Counted from the first letter of the stretch, positions 1-9,333 are shown. The stretch is DNA of 64,000 nucleotides from Pseudoalteromonas shioyasakiensis (GCF_024518675.1 NZ_JANIGL010000007.1:62001-126000); one strand, 5' to 3'. Translations and numbers: made by a program. The notes: generated by a model from the letters alone, not told the origin.

Positions 1-153
1 TTTTTTTGCAACCGGCGCTGATGCTTGAGTTTGCTCAGTCACACTTTGAGTGTTGTTCATTGTTGATTGTGTTTTTTGTTCTGGCGCTTTATTGCATGCC
101 GATAAAATTGCGACAGATAGCGCTGCAAGCGCAAAAGAATGGAGAGTTTTCAT
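1..153 (-). CDS. putative lipoprotein, N-terminal part only (truncated by window edge)
   Basis: The 5' end of a leftward gene that runs off the window. The first 50 or so codons start at an ATG on the complement of 151-153 and encode a typical lipoprotein signal: a short basic start (MKTLHS), a hydrophobic stretch and a lipobox ending L-S-A-C at about residue 20. A Gln/Thr/Ser-rich linker follows. The product should therefore be acylated and anchored in the envelope. Its function cannot be read from this fragment. Confidence 0.7.
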   Translation of the reverse strand, partial: MKTLHSFALAALSVAILSACNKAPEQKTQSTMNNTQSVTEQTQASAPVAKK

Positions 154-237
154 AGTATTCCCTAAAGTTATTATTTTTTTCCATGGTCAATAATATCTAT
201 GTACCGATAAGTTACTATAGGCATTTGTAAAGCAATG

Positions 238-263
238 TAAAAAGGGAGCCGAAGCTCCCTTTA
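238..263 (-). terminator. intrinsic terminator of the subtilase gene
   Basis: AAGGGAGC and GCTCCCTT form a perfect stem around a four-base loop. On the minus strand the loop reads TTCG and the stem is followed by a T run, so it ends leftward transcription from the protease gene that stops at 293. Confidence 0.8.
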
Positions 264-292
264 TAAAATATTACGATTTACTAGTTTTACTG

Positions 293-3200
293 TTATTTTT
301 GTTTACGACGACGCATAAACGCAAATGGTGCAACTAGTAATGATAACCAAGCTAGTGAACCTGAATCACTTTTTTTAGTTTCTGGTGTAGTTACAACATC
401 TTCACTAGGATCTTGCGTGACTGAAATGACTACATCGACGGCATCAGAACTATTATCTGCCGAGTCAATTGCAGTAACTTGAACCGTGATTTCTTCACTT
501 GTTTCAAAATCAATATTACCTGCAACTTTCAATTCACCTGCATCTGAAATACTAATTAACTCACTACCTGATACGGTATAACTTGTGATTGGTGTCGCAT
601 CCATATCAGGATCTGTGGCTGTCACTGAGCCAATAACAGTATCTACAGTTGTATTCTCCTGTACAGTAAAGCTTTGTTCAGCATCAATGACTGGCGTAAC
701 TTCTGCTCCTTCATCCGCTATATTATTTACCATTACAGTTATCATTACTGACTCTGAAATATTACCTGCAGTATCCGCAGCAACAACTTCCAGCTTAACC
801 TCTGTCAAGCCTGCTTCATAGTTAAGCACATCTTGATTCATCACAATTACTTCGCCCGTAGATGTGATATCTACAGCTGTAGAAGTAGAGTTTAGAACAA
901 TAAACTCAGAAACTGGGTTAGCTAAATCTGCGCCATAAGTTGCTTCTAGAGTACCAATAATAGTCCCATTTTCTGTGTTTTCATCTACGGAAAACTCAGC
1001 ATCACTAAGTACAGGCGCGGTATTACCGTCACTTACAGGAGTTGCTAGATACACCTGAGAACCTGAGTCAGATAAAATCATGAAATCCGCCCCAGCATTA
1101 AGTAACGTCGCCGATACTCCCGGCTCCAAGCTCTCTAACGCCCCCATGTCATCAATCATCGCAGCATAGCTATCTTCTGATGCATCTCTAAATGTGTAGG
1201 TTCCCATAGCCACATCGCCAGTTCCTGTTGCAACCGGTGTCCAAGTTGCTTCTTCAGTACGGAATCTAACTGTCGCAGTAATACCAGCTTCCATATCTTC
1301 AGCGGTTAAACCAAAGGCACCGATACAGCTACGCAAAGTAAAGTGATTATTACCAATCGTTTGGTAAATACCGTCAGAATTTCCAGAGCCGGAGCCATAG
1401 CTATGAGTGAAGGTGATTGCTGTGCCTGGCTCTATATCTTCATAGAACCACTCAAGCATGCCATTTTGTGCTGTTACATCATATGCACCATCTTGGTCCA
1501 AATCAAAGTCAGCCATGAAACCACCCACATAACTATGCGTAATCCCCTCATTGAATACCATAGTCGTCAGTGTTAAATAGCCTTGTTCACAAACCTCACT
1601 AGGAACAGCAAAAGTCTCAACCGATGCACCGACAATATCAAAACGATGCTCTTCATCTACTTCATCAAGTGCCACAATAGGTGCAAATACAGGAGCTAAA
1701 GGTGCAGCACCTATGTTTGTAAGCTGATGAGCAGGACCATCTTCGGTCATGATTGGCATGATACTTACCTCAGCGTTTGCTTTAGGTAATACATGATAGA
1801 CAAGATGCAATGCAGGCTCATTTCCCTCTGAAAAAATTAAAGCACCATCTAGCTCTAGGTTAGTCAAATCATGCGTAGCATCTAGAGAACCAACGTTATC
1901 TGCCGTTAATGTCCATTCAGGTAATGTAGCTGGGTCAATCGTTGCAATGACATCAAACGACATCGTTTGACCTGCAGGGACCGTGACTGTTTCAGGGTAA
2001 TCAAGAGAGAACGAGCCTCGTTCAATATCGTTAGTGAAGCGTTGCTCTAGTGATAATGTATACACTTTATCTTCGTTTGAAAAGTTTTTCACTTCAATGG
2101 TTTTCGTGATACTAGTAAGTTGAGATGCATTCACTAAGCCAAATGATAATGCAGCTTGTTTTGTATCTGCCGCCCAAGCTGCAACAGGTAAGTTTGCTGC
2201 TTTATTTACATCCACTAAACCTGCACCGATATAACTAATAGGCGCAAGCTCTGTATCTGGATTTGTTGCAACAGGCTCCATTGTCACATTAAGGTTAGCA
2301 GTGTTCATAAGCGTCGCTTTTAACTCTAGCGCATTACGCTCAGGATGAACTTCTTTTAATAAACTCATCGCACCAGCGGTCATTGGCCCCGAGAAAGAAG
2401 TACCCGTTGCGCCAGTTAAGCCATCACCTAGGCCTGGGTGAGCTGTCATTATATTAACACCTGGAGCGGTAATTTCAGGTTTAAGTAATCCACCCATTGA
2501 TGGGCCGCGCGATGTAAAGTTAGCTATCGCACCAGCCAAGACTAAGCGCTCTAAAGTAATTGTAAAATCATCGCCTGCTTTTAGTGCATTGCCAGCTTGC
2601 AGAGTAACACCAACTGACGGAATTGTAACCGTAGGATCCGAGCCACCCATAGGAGCTGGTGTACCGTCATCTACATTATTAGCAATAACAACAAATTCAG
2701 CCCCATTGGCTTGTGCGGCAAGAACTTTTACTGTAAATGCACAACCACCACGGTCAATAATTACACCTTTACCAGTGAAATCAACATCCGTATCAAATGC
2801 TAAACAACCATCTTGGTTAGCATCAGGGTAAACTAACTCAACATCCTCATTTGAGTAACTAAAAGCAGCTTGCGGACCAAAACTTGCTCCTTGAACAATA
2901 ATACTTTCACCAGCAATCATGCCACTAACAATGGATTCTTCTTCAGTAGGGTGAGTCATTGCACCTACCGAAAGTGCATTTTCAGTGGTGCTTGGTCCGC
3001 CAACAATAAATGGGTATGCACCATCATTACCAGCAGAAATAACTACGCTTGTACCAAGTTTCACCGCTTTATTAATAAATAGCCCAACAGCATCATTCGC
3101 AATATCACCATAATCGCCACCCAGAGACATATTAATAACATCGACTCGATCAGAAATATCCCCATCGCCATTAGGATCCATCGCATTCTCTAATGCCAGT

Positions 3201-3994
3201 AATTGTGCTAAACCCGGGCAGGTAACATCATTACAAACTGAATAAACAAAGAGGTCCACATTTGGTGCGATTCCATTTACCGAGTGAGAGACATGAGTAC
3301 CATGATTGGTATCGATATCAATAGGGTCTGCATCGTCATTAATGTAATCATAACCACCTAAAACTTTCCCTTGCGGCCAATCAACAGAAGCAGGATCTGC
3401 AGTTGCAGCAGCATATGCTTCGTCCGTGCCGGCACCGCCAAATGCGGTGTGGGTATAATCTATTCCAGTATCAAGCACAGCAACACGAATCCCCTCACCT
3501 GTTGCCAGACCGTTAGTAACTAATGGCGTTGCATTAATATAATCTGCACTGTCAGCTACATGCAATTCATAATCATAAATTGGCAAAATATCAGAAACTT
3601 GAGAATTATTAAGTAACTTAACGATATCCGCTTTTTTACCATTAACAATGACTGAGCTCACAAGTGTAGAGGTTTTAGCAATTACCTGAACTGGTAATCC
3701 CATATTTCTAATATCATTTTCAACACTCACCTGAGCCGCCACAGCATTCGCTTTAACGCTTGCAACATCTTGATAGAATTTATTCGCAGAAACAGTCGCT
3801 GGAGTGTTTAATTTTACTAACCAACTAGTTACCTCACCTCTAGCTTGTTCTTTTTTTGTCACACTTGTTGTTTTAATATCTTTTTGTGCTGCTAGATTAT
3901 ACTTCGTATAGTCATTAGCAGCATGAGCTGATCCACAAATGGCGCCGGTTATGGCAAGAGCAATAGCTGAACGCTTAATTGTTTTTGAATACAT
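293..3994 (-). CDS. secreted subtilisin-like S8 serine protease with PA domain, cadherin-like repeats and C-terminal sorting tail
   Basis: A 1233-residue extracellular protease. The ATG on the complement of 3992-3994 was chosen, not the longer open frame reaching 4153, because AGGGGA sits just upstream and the protein then begins with a clean signal peptide (MYSKTIKRSA to SAHA, about 25 residues). An I9-like propeptide follows (about 55-145). The catalytic triad is visible: Asp175 in VAVLDTGID, His231 in NHGTHV, Ser533 in GTSFSGP. A protease-associated (PA) insertion lies at about 380-480. Near the C terminus are two cadherin-like repeats with DEN/QEN motifs. The protein ends SGSLAWLSLL, a hydrophobic helix and MRRRKQK, resembling GlyGly-CTERM (rhombosortase) tails. 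It probably digests environmental protein after secretion. It stands alone, with its own terminator. Confidence 0.9.
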   Translation of the reverse strand: MYSKTIKRSAIALAITGAICGSAHAANDYTKYNLAAQKDIKTTSVTKKEQARGEVTSWLVKLNTPATVSANKFYQDVASVKANAVAAQVSVENDIRNMGLPVQVIAKTSTLVSSVIVNGKKADIVKLLNNSQVSDILPIYDYELHVADSADYINATPLVTNGLATGEGIRVAVLDTGIDYTHTAFGGAGTDEAYAAATADPASVDWPQGKVLGGYDYINDDADPIDIDTNHGTHVSHSVNGIAPNVDLFVYSVCNDVTCPGLAQLLALENAMDPNGDGDISDRVDVINMSLGGDYGDIANDAVGLFINKAVKLGTSVVISAGNDGAYPFIVGGPSTTENALSVGAMTHPTEEESIVSGMIAGESIIVQGASFGPQAAFSYSNEDVELVYPDANQDGCLAFDTDVDFTGKGVIIDRGGCAFTVKVLAAQANGAEFVVIANNVDDGTPAPMGGSDPTVTIPSVGVTLQAGNALKAGDDFTITLERLVLAGAIANFTSRGPSMGGLLKPEITAPGVNIMTAHPGLGDGLTGATGTSFSGPMTAGAMSLLKEVHPERNALELKATLMNTANLNVTMEPVATNPDTELAPISYIGAGLVDVNKAANLPVAAWAADTKQAALSFGLVNASQLTSITKTIEVKNFSNEDKVYTLSLEQRFTNDIERGSFSLDYPETVTVPAGQTMSFDVIATIDPATLPEWTLTADNVGSLDATHDLTNLELDGALIFSEGNEPALHLVYHVLPKANAEVSIMPIMTEDGPAHQLTNIGAAPLAPVFAPIVALDEVDEEHRFDIVGASVETFAVPSEVCEQGYLTLTTMVFNEGITHSYVGGFMADFDLDQDGAYDVTAQNGMLEWFYEDIEPGTAITFTHSYGSGSGNSDGIYQTIGNNHFTLRSCIGAFGLTAEDMEAGITATVRFRTEEATWTPVATGTGDVAMGTYTFRDASEDSYAAMIDDMGALESLEPGVSATLLNAGADFMILSDSGSQVYLATPVSDGNTAPVLSDAEFSVDENTENGTIIGTLEATYGADLANPVSEFIVLNSTSTAVDITSTGEVIVMNQDVLNYEAGLTEVKLEVVAADTAGNISESVMITVMVNNIADEGAEVTPVIDAEQSFTVQENTTVDTVIGSVTATDPDMDATPITSYTVSGSELISISDAGELKVAGNIDFETSEEITVQVTAIDSADNSSDAVDVVISVTQDPSEDVVTTPETKKSDSGSLAWLSLLVAPFAFMRRRKQK

Positions 3995-4210
3995 ATAATT
4001 CCCCTGGATGGTTATGTTTCGTTGTGGTTGTTGTATGATATAAATAGGGTTTAAGGGAAAAGAATATAAAGTGCTAATACACAAAAGTACAACAACACAA
4101 TTACAGCCAAATAACAAAAAGCCGTAACAACACAAATAAAAACCGTAAAACACTGTTATTTAAGAGTTTATAGAAAACCCCAAAATGTAAACAAATGTAA
4201 AGGGAACAAA

Positions 4211-4681
4211 GTGAATTCAGAAGTTATTAACATATTAACAATGGCCAAGGTTATTCAAACAGCTGTAGCCCCTGTTTTTTTGATCACAGGTATTGCGGCA
4301 ACATTAGGGGTTCTTTCAAATCGTTTAGCACGTATCACCGATCGCGCACGGCAGCTTGAACGCAAACTAAAAGTAAGCATTGACGAAGATTTTAATTTAT
4401 CACTTACCACCGAACTTAGGGCTCTACTTAAACGCTCTCGCTGTATCCACATCGCATTTAGTTTAAGTGTATTAAGCGCTGTATTAGTATGTGCCGTGGT
4501 CATGCTATTATTTTTGTCGCATATTCAAGCAGTTAATTTAGGAGTAACCATAGGTAGCTGCTTTGTCGGCGCTATGGCGTTATTAATCTGTGCATTTATG
4601 TCATTGCTCGGCGAAGTATTCCTCGCTACTCGAAGTATGCGCAGAGGAATGATATTTGCTGATATTGATATCAATGATTAA
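4211..4681 (+). CDS. DUF2721 family membrane protein
   Basis: 156 residues. The GTG start is preceded by AAAGGGAAC; an internal ATG at 4241 is the alternative. The N-terminal part (AVAPVFLITGIAATLGVLSNRLARI, then a basic ARQLERKL stretch) matches the DUF2721 family, integral membrane proteins of unknown function. Two further hydrophobic segments lie in the second half (about residues 77-102 and 107-133). It diverges from the protease gene, so the two share the 4000-4210 promoter region. The stop codon lies inside a short tandem repeat. Function unknown. Confidence 0.75.
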   Translation: MNSEVINILTMAKVIQTAVAPVFLITGIAATLGVLSNRLARITDRARQLERKLKVSIDEDFNLSLTTELRALLKRSRCIHIAFSLSVLSAVLVCAVVMLLFLSHIQAVNLGVTIGSCFVGAMALLICAFMSLLGEVFLATRSMRRGMIFADIDIND

Positions 4682-4718
4682 GAGCTGATATCAATGATTA
4701 AGACCCGATATTAATGAT
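4667..4718. repeat. short tandem repeat across a stop codon
   Basis: Three imperfect copies of a 17-18 bp unit (GATATCAATGATTAAGA-like) run head to tail; the first contains the last codons and stop of the DUF2721 gene. Likely replication slippage that duplicated the gene end without altering the protein. Confidence 0.7.
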
Positions 4719-4861
4719 TGCACTTAATACTTGAATTCAAGATCGATTAAAATACAACGGTTAAAGCTTAGTTAAGTTTAACCGCAATAAACTTGTATTC
4801 TTATGAATGCTAAGATACAACAGATAAGTGAGCTTATTTTATCTATCAAGGGGCAAAAGGA

Positions 4862-5314
4862 ATGAAATTAAAACAGGTATTTTTAGGAGCAATCCTATCA
4901 ACTCTGACACTCGGTGCGTCAGCCAACTCAGCATTTGAAGAGCCAAAAGATGCAATTGAATATCGTCAAGCAGCATTTTCAATGATCCGAGTACAAATTG
5001 GTGATATGGGCGATATGCTCAAGGGTAAAGTCGAATTCGATGCTGAGCGCTTTAAGCACCGCGCAAATAACGCAGCTGCATTATCAAAAATGCCATGGGA
5101 AGCGTTTGTTGCAGGCTCAGATAAAGGTGATACTGCTGCACTACCCGCTATTTGGAGTGACAACGAAACCTTTATGAAAAAAGCCGCAGCTTTTCAGCAA
5201 TATGCTGACGAATTAGCCGTTGCGGCACAAAGTGGCGACAAAAAAGTAATCGCTAAAGCGTTTGGTCCGTGGGCTAAAGGCTGTAAAGATTGCCATAAGT
5301 CTTTCAAAGACTAA
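4862..5314 (+). CDS. cytochrome c' / c556 (class II periplasmic c-type cytochrome)
   Basis: 150 residues with a Sec signal peptide (MKLKQVFLGAILSTLTLGASA), a four-helix body and the class II haem motif CKDCH eight residues or so from the C terminus (GCKDCHKSFKD). The position of the motif at the very end is diagnostic of the c'/c556 fold, a periplasmic haem protein used in electron transfer or NO binding. It converges on a cytochrome b561-type gene with a shared terminator, and these two are often neighbours, so electron exchange between them is a fair inference. The ribosome site is AAGGGGCAAAAGG. Confidence 0.9.
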   Translation: MKLKQVFLGAILSTLTLGASANSAFEEPKDAIEYRQAAFSMIRVQIGDMGDMLKGKVEFDAERFKHRANNAAALSKMPWEAFVAGSDKGDTAALPAIWSDNETFMKKAAAFQQYADELAVAAQSGDKKVIAKAFGPWAKGCKDCHKSFKD

Positions 5315-5331
5315 GCAATAACTTGAATACT

Positions 5332-5362
5332 AAAACGGCGCTATTTAGCGCCGTTTTTCTTT
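5332..5362. terminator. bidirectional terminator between cytochrome genes
   Basis: AAACGGCGCTA and TAGCGCCGTTT form an 11-bp stem with a two-base loop, followed by a T-rich run on the plus strand and preceded by A residues, so it can serve the convergent cytochrome c' and b561 genes. Confidence 0.85.
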
Positions 5363-5375
5363 TTTAAAAGCAAAT

Positions 5376-6032
5376 TCAACTCAATAAATAAGCCAGAGGC
5401 TCTGCCCCCCACGTTGTCATTAATACAATTAATAACACCGCAAAAATCACAAATGCAAGCCATGGCGCTTTCGTTATTTTTTCATTACTATGGGGCTGAT
5501 TTGTTTGAGTGTTACCTGTGATCATCGCTTTTACGAGCTTTTTACCCCTGAAACGATAAATTATGATGGCTGTTATATGTAAAATAATCGCGTAGAAAAG
5601 CAAATCAAAGTTTCTATGGTGCACCCAACTTGCCCATTCAACGATATTACTTGATACATATTGCACTAAAGGGCCATCAGTTAAAATATCATCTGTTGTC
5701 ATTAAGCCACTGATTAACTGCACCAAAATTAATATAAAAAATGCAATAACCATATAACTACCCGCGGCGCCATGTCCGGGCTTTGAGTCACCTACTTTAA
5801 ATGATTTTAATGCAGCCAATGGAGAATGTATTAGCGCTGTTAACTTTGCTGTTTTACTCCCTATCACCCCCCAAATTAAGCGGGTTATTAATAGTGCTAA
5901 AGTAAAAAAGCCAGCCACAAAATGTAGCTCCAGCATGCCCTCTTCTGCACTTAAGTACAAAGTGGCAATTGCAATCACTAATAACCAGTGGAAGCTACGT
6001 ATAAAGCCATCCCACACCTTAAACTTGCCCAT
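5376..6032 (-). CDS. cytochrome b561-type membrane protein
   Basis: 218 residues, four to five hydrophobic helices. It belongs to the prokaryotic b561 / Ni-Fe-hydrogenase cytochrome b group: VWDGFIRSFHWLLV at the start (haem-ligand His after FHW) and other conserved His residues in LHFVAGFF, VHHRNFDLL and ILHITAIIIY. It would carry electrons between quinol and periplasmic acceptors. The ATG is preceded by AAAGGGG. It is convergent with the cytochrome c' gene, its likely redox partner. Confidence 0.85.
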   Translation of the reverse strand: MGKFKVWDGFIRSFHWLLVIAIATLYLSAEEGMLELHFVAGFFTLALLITRLIWGVIGSKTAKLTALIHSPLAALKSFKVGDSKPGHGAAGSYMVIAFFILILVQLISGLMTTDDILTDGPLVQYVSSNIVEWASWVHHRNFDLLFYAIILHITAIIIYRFRGKKLVKAMITGNTQTNQPHSNEKITKAPWLAFVIFAVLLIVLMTTWGAEPLAYLLS

Positions 6033-6155
6033 TCTCGACCCCTTTAAATAAAAACATGATTATTCCAAATTTTGACTAACTTAGCATCTTTACTGTTCAG
6101 AGTTAATTGATCTATGGCAGACTAATGGCTATTTAACTTATAGCGAATAAAATGA

Positions 6156-6863
6156 ATGACTGTTTGCACTAAACGAGCCTTACTCAAAGGCTTTTTAGAT
6201 ATGTTGCCCCTATGTTTAGCGGTGATTCCATGGGGGATCTTATGTGGCTCGTTAGCCATACAAAATGGTTTTAGTGCTGTTGAGACCCAAGCTATGTCGT
6301 TATTGGTCTTTGCAGGCTCTGCACAATTAGTCGCAATAGAATTAATAGCAGGTAATACCCCCTTGCTCACCATTCTTTTTACCACGTTTATTATCAGTTC
6401 TCGGCACTTTTTATACGGTTTAGCAGTACGCCACAAAGTGATTGATCAACCTATGCGCTGGCGCTTACCGGTCAGCTTTGTCCTTACAGATGAACTTTTT
6501 GCGTTTTCTCATCACCGCAAAGCGTATCGCACTAAAACACGGTTGATCTACGCACTAAGTGCCGGCTTTAGCTTTTATATCACGTGGAATCTATGGACCT
6601 TGATTGGCATTGTTGCGGGTAGTTTATTACCTGATTTAACTAACTTAGGCTTAGACTTTGCCATTGCTGCCACTTTTATTGCTCTAGTGATCCCAGGCAT
6701 TAAGAATACAGCCACATTAGCCACGGTGATCACCGCAGGTATAATGGCAACGCTTCTGAAAAGCCAAGGGTTTGAATTATGGTTAGTTGTTGCAGCATTA
6801 ACAGCAATGGCCGTAGGCTATGCCATTAGCCGTATGCAAGCGAAAACGGAGAAAAACTTATGA
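6156..6863 (+). CDS. azlC: AzlC family permease subunit (branched-chain amino acid exporter)
   Basis: 235 residues of mostly hydrophobic sequence. The AzlC signature is seen in LPLCLAVIPWGILCGSLA, the AGSAQLVAIELI segment and the later SSRHFLYGLAVR motif. AzlC with its small partner AzlD forms an exporter of branched-chain amino acids in the inner membrane. The stop overlaps the start of azlD by four bases (ATGA), so the two are translated together. The ribosome site before the chosen ATG is weak, and a start a few codons later is possible. Confidence 0.85.
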   Translation: MTVCTKRALLKGFLDMLPLCLAVIPWGILCGSLAIQNGFSAVETQAMSLLVFAGSAQLVAIELIAGNTPLLTILFTTFIISSRHFLYGLAVRHKVIDQPMRWRLPVSFVLTDELFAFSHHRKAYRTKTRLIYALSAGFSFYITWNLWTLIGIVAGSLLPDLTNLGLDFAIAATFIALVIPGIKNTATLATVITAGIMATLLKSQGFELWLVVAALTAMAVGYAISRMQAKTEKNL

Positions 6864-7159
6864 TGACCACTATTTTGCTCATGGCCTGTATCACTTTTTT
6901 TACCCGTTATTTATTTTTGCATCGCGCCCTACCATTTAAAGTAGGCCCTAAAATGCAGCAGTTTTTAAGCTTTAGCGCCCCAGCTGTACTTACAGCAATT
7001 TGGGTGCCGATTGTCTTTGTAACTGATGAGGGAATAAATTTAGATTGGCAAAACCCATATCTGAGCGCAGCAATAGCAGCAATTATTGTCGCCTATAAGA
7101 CTCACAACATTTACTACACAACACTGGTAGGTATGGGTTTATTTTTGATCTTAAATTAA
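6860..7159 (+). CDS. azlD: AzlD family small permease subunit
   Basis: 99 residues with three to four membrane helices. The family pattern is clear: an early ITFFTRYLFLH motif and PAVLTAIWVPIVF in the middle. It is the small partner of AzlC in branched-chain amino acid export. It begins ATGATG and overlaps the azlC stop. Its last four bases overlap the end of the convergent dehydrogenase gene. Confidence 0.85.
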   Translation: MMTTILLMACITFFTRYLFLHRALPFKVGPKMQQFLSFSAPAVLTAIWVPIVFVTDEGINLDWQNPYLSAAIAAIIVAYKTHNIYYTTLVGMGLFLILN

Positions 7160-8310
7160 ATGCTAGCTAATAATATAGCGCGGCTTTTATCTAAGGTGAC
7201 CTGTTCGCGCTCACCAAGTGCCGTCATACCATGGCGCTCAAGTTGCGCAACAATTTTGTCAGCAACTTCCTCTCCTAACTCATAGTCAGATAAACGCGTT
7301 GGCATATTAACACTGTGGAAAAACGCTTCAGTTGCAGCTATTGCTTGCTCAATTGCTGCGTCTTCATCAGTAATATCGAGGCCTAAAACTCGCTCGCCAT
7401 ACTGTAAAATTTTACCGCGCTTGGTATCTTTTTGCTCAGCCATCATACGAGGCAACACAATTGCTAACGTTTGCGCATGATCAAGACCGTATACCGCTGT
7501 CATTTCGTGGCCTAGCATATGGGTTGCCCAGTCTTGTGGTACACCTGCTCCGATTAGGCCATTTAACGCCATGGTCGCCGACCACATAATATTAGCGCGT
7601 ACTTGATAGTTATCAGGCTCGCTAAATGCTTTAGGACCTTCTTCCATTAAGGTCATTAAAATTCCTTCAGCAAAGCGATCTTGCAGTTTTGCTCCCACAT
7701 CATAAGTTAAATACTGCTCCATAGTATGAACAAACGCATCAACAATACCGTTTGCGACTTGGCGCTTTGGTAAAGAGTAAGTAACTGCAGGATCTAACAC
7801 AGCAAACAGAGGCTGTACTAATGGGCTCGAAAACGGAAGTTTGTCGTGAGTATCAAGGTTAGAGACCACACTAAAAGAGTTTGATTCAGAGCCCGTGGCT
7901 GGCAATGTTAAAATCACACCCAAGGCGATGGCCGATTTAACTTCGCCACGTTTGGCCAAAATATCCCATGGCTCGCCATCGAAATGTGCCGCTGCAGCAA
8001 TAAACTTACTGCCATCAATAACCGAACCACCGCCTACAGCAAGAATAAAATCAATTTGCTTTTCTTTCACTAATGCAACGGCTTTCATACATGTTTGATA
8101 GCTAGGGTTTGGCTCAATTCCAGCAAATTCAAACCATGTGTGATCGCTCAGAGCCTGAGCGACCTGATCATAAATGCCATTACTTTTAATACTCCCGCCG
8201 CCATAAGTAACCAATACTTTTGCATCGGCTGGGATCTCATTCTTAATTGCTTCTATTTGCTGCTCACCAAAGTGGATTTTGGTAGGGTTTGCAAAACTAA
8301 AATTTAACAT
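7156..8310 (-). CDS. iron-containing alcohol dehydrogenase, YqhD-like (NADPH aldehyde reductase)
   Basis: 384 residues, the normal length for group III alcohol dehydrogenases. The nucleotide-binding GGGSVIDGSK motif is at about residues 93-102. Metal ligands are expected in DAFVHTMEQYL, HMLGHEMTAVYG and LDHAQTLAIV. The start (NFSFANPTKIHFGEQQI) resembles E. coli YqhD, which reduces toxic short-chain aldehydes with NADPH in the cytosol. A LysR regulator is transcribed divergently from a 150-bp gap, unlike the E. coli arrangement with the AraC-type YqhC. The gene end overlaps azlD by four bases. Confidence 0.88.
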   Translation of the reverse strand: MLNFSFANPTKIHFGEQQIEAIKNEIPADAKVLVTYGGGSIKSNGIYDQVAQALSDHTWFEFAGIEPNPSYQTCMKAVALVKEKQIDFILAVGGGSVIDGSKFIAAAAHFDGEPWDILAKRGEVKSAIALGVILTLPATGSESNSFSVVSNLDTHDKLPFSSPLVQPLFAVLDPAVTYSLPKRQVANGIVDAFVHTMEQYLTYDVGAKLQDRFAEGILMTLMEEGPKAFSEPDNYQVRANIMWSATMALNGLIGAGVPQDWATHMLGHEMTAVYGLDHAQTLAIVLPRMMAEQKDTKRGKILQYGERVLGLDITDEDAAIEQAIAATEAFFHSVNMPTRLSDYELGEEVADKIVAQLERHGMTALGEREQVTLDKSRAILLASI

Positions 8311-8403
8311 GCTTGCTCCATTGCTTGAATAGGATATGTTCGGTGACCAAGTAATTGTAGGCTTTTAAACGCGAAGTTAAAGATCAGAATCAGACAATCA
8401 CTT

Positions 8404-8417
8404 TTGCACAGCTGCAA
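8404..8417. promoter_or_regulatory. short dyad upstream of the LysR gene
   Basis: TTGCA-CAGC-TGCAA, a perfect 5-bp inverted repeat three bases before the larger LysR-type dyad. It may be a second half of the regulator's binding region. Confidence 0.35.
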
Positions 8418-8420
8418 TAA

Positions 8421-8443
8421 TTAATGCAATATAGCAACATTAA
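8421..8443. promoter_or_regulatory. candidate LysR-type operator (TTAATG-N11-CATTAA)
   Basis: A perfect 6-bp inverted repeat with an 11-bp spacer in the gap between the divergent dehydrogenase and LysR genes, 18 bp before the LysR start. The geometry fits the T-N11-A rule for LysR-type binding sites, so autoregulation plus control of the YqhD-like gene is the simple reading. Confidence 0.5.
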
Positions 8444-8460
8444 AACATAATCGAGGCAAA

Positions 8461-9333
8461 ATGATGTGGCAAGGTCTAGATGAATTTTTGCACGTCGTAG
8501 AGCATGGCAGCTTTACTCACGCAGCTAAAGCAATGGAGGTTTCAACTTCACACATTAGCCGTCAGGTTCAACAGCTAGAAAACCGCTTAGGTTCGGTGCT
8601 ATTTCAGCGCACTACACGGAAAATCAGCTTGACTGACGCGGGCCGTGAATACGCTATTAAGCTTAAAGCAATTAAACAAGAGCTCATTGATGCCAACACT
8701 CAGCTGCAAGGTGAACAACGCCAGCCAAAGGGTCTTATTCGCATTACGGGTGCTGGAGAGTTCGTTGCTGCGAATGTAGCGCCAAAAATTGTCGAATTTG
8801 TAAAACGCTACCCTGAAGTTGAAGTTGATATGGACTTTAACAATCGCAATGTTGATCTAGTTGAAGAAGGTTTTGATTTGGCTATTCGTTTTGGCCGAAT
8901 GCAAGACTCCAACTTAATTGCCCGACCACTTTGCCCACGTAATATGACCTTAGTAGCAAGCCCTGAGTATTTAAAGCAGCATCCAGCTCCTAATTCACCT
9001 TTACAATTGGGAGATCACAATTGCTTAATCGCTATGGGGAAACGCTGGCGGTTTAAATTTACAGATGAAATTAAAGAAGTAAAAGTTGCGGGCAATTGGC
9101 GCAGTAACCATCCAAAGGCATTACTAAGTGCGGCTTTATCTGGCCTCGGTATCGCGCATTTAGCCAGTGACATTGTTGAGCCCTATGTGAAAAATGGCCA
9201 ACTCGTTACCTTACTTGATGAATTCCAAGTAACAGATAACGCATCTTGGCTCGTTTACCCTCGTAAAGACTTAATGCCTTATCGAGTCAGGTTATTAATC
9301 GAGCATTTATTAGCTAATTTTAATGACGACTAA
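8461..9333 (+). CDS. LysR family transcriptional regulator
   Basis: 290 residues. The N-terminal winged helix-turn-helix has the family pattern (LDEFLHVVEHGSFTHAAKAM, SHISRQVQQLENRLG, LFQRTTRKISLTDAG). A periplasmic-binding-like effector domain follows from about residue 90, of the CrgA type. It lies divergent from the YqhD-like dehydrogenase and probably controls it in response to an aldehyde or related signal; that link is inference from position and the operator-like dyad between them. Confidence 0.9.
   Translation: MMWQGLDEFLHVVEHGSFTHAAKAMEVSTSHISRQVQQLENRLGSVLFQRTTRKISLTDAGREYAIKLKAIKQELIDANTQLQGEQRQPKGLIRITGAGEFVAANVAPKIVEFVKRYPEVEVDMDFNNRNVDLVEEGFDLAIRFGRMQDSNLIARPLCPRNMTLVASPEYLKQHPAPNSPLQLGDHNCLIAMGKRWRFKFTDEIKEVKVAGNWRSNHPKALLSAALSGLGIAHLASDIVEPYVKNGQLVTLLDEFQVTDNASWLVYPRKDLMPYRVRLLIEHLLANFNDD

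Noticed and set aside
585-3082. Small plus-strand frames within the subtilase gene
   Set aside because: They are antisense shadows without ribosome sites; the same holds for antisense frames in fusB, tctA, mtnA and others.
3995-4153. N-terminal extension of the subtilase frame to 4153
   Set aside because: The extra 53 residues precede an intact signal peptide that has its own ribosome site, so the extension is an open frame by chance.
6122-6436. Leftward 104-codon frame opposite azlC
   Set aside because: No ribosome site and it overlaps a well-supported membrane protein gene.
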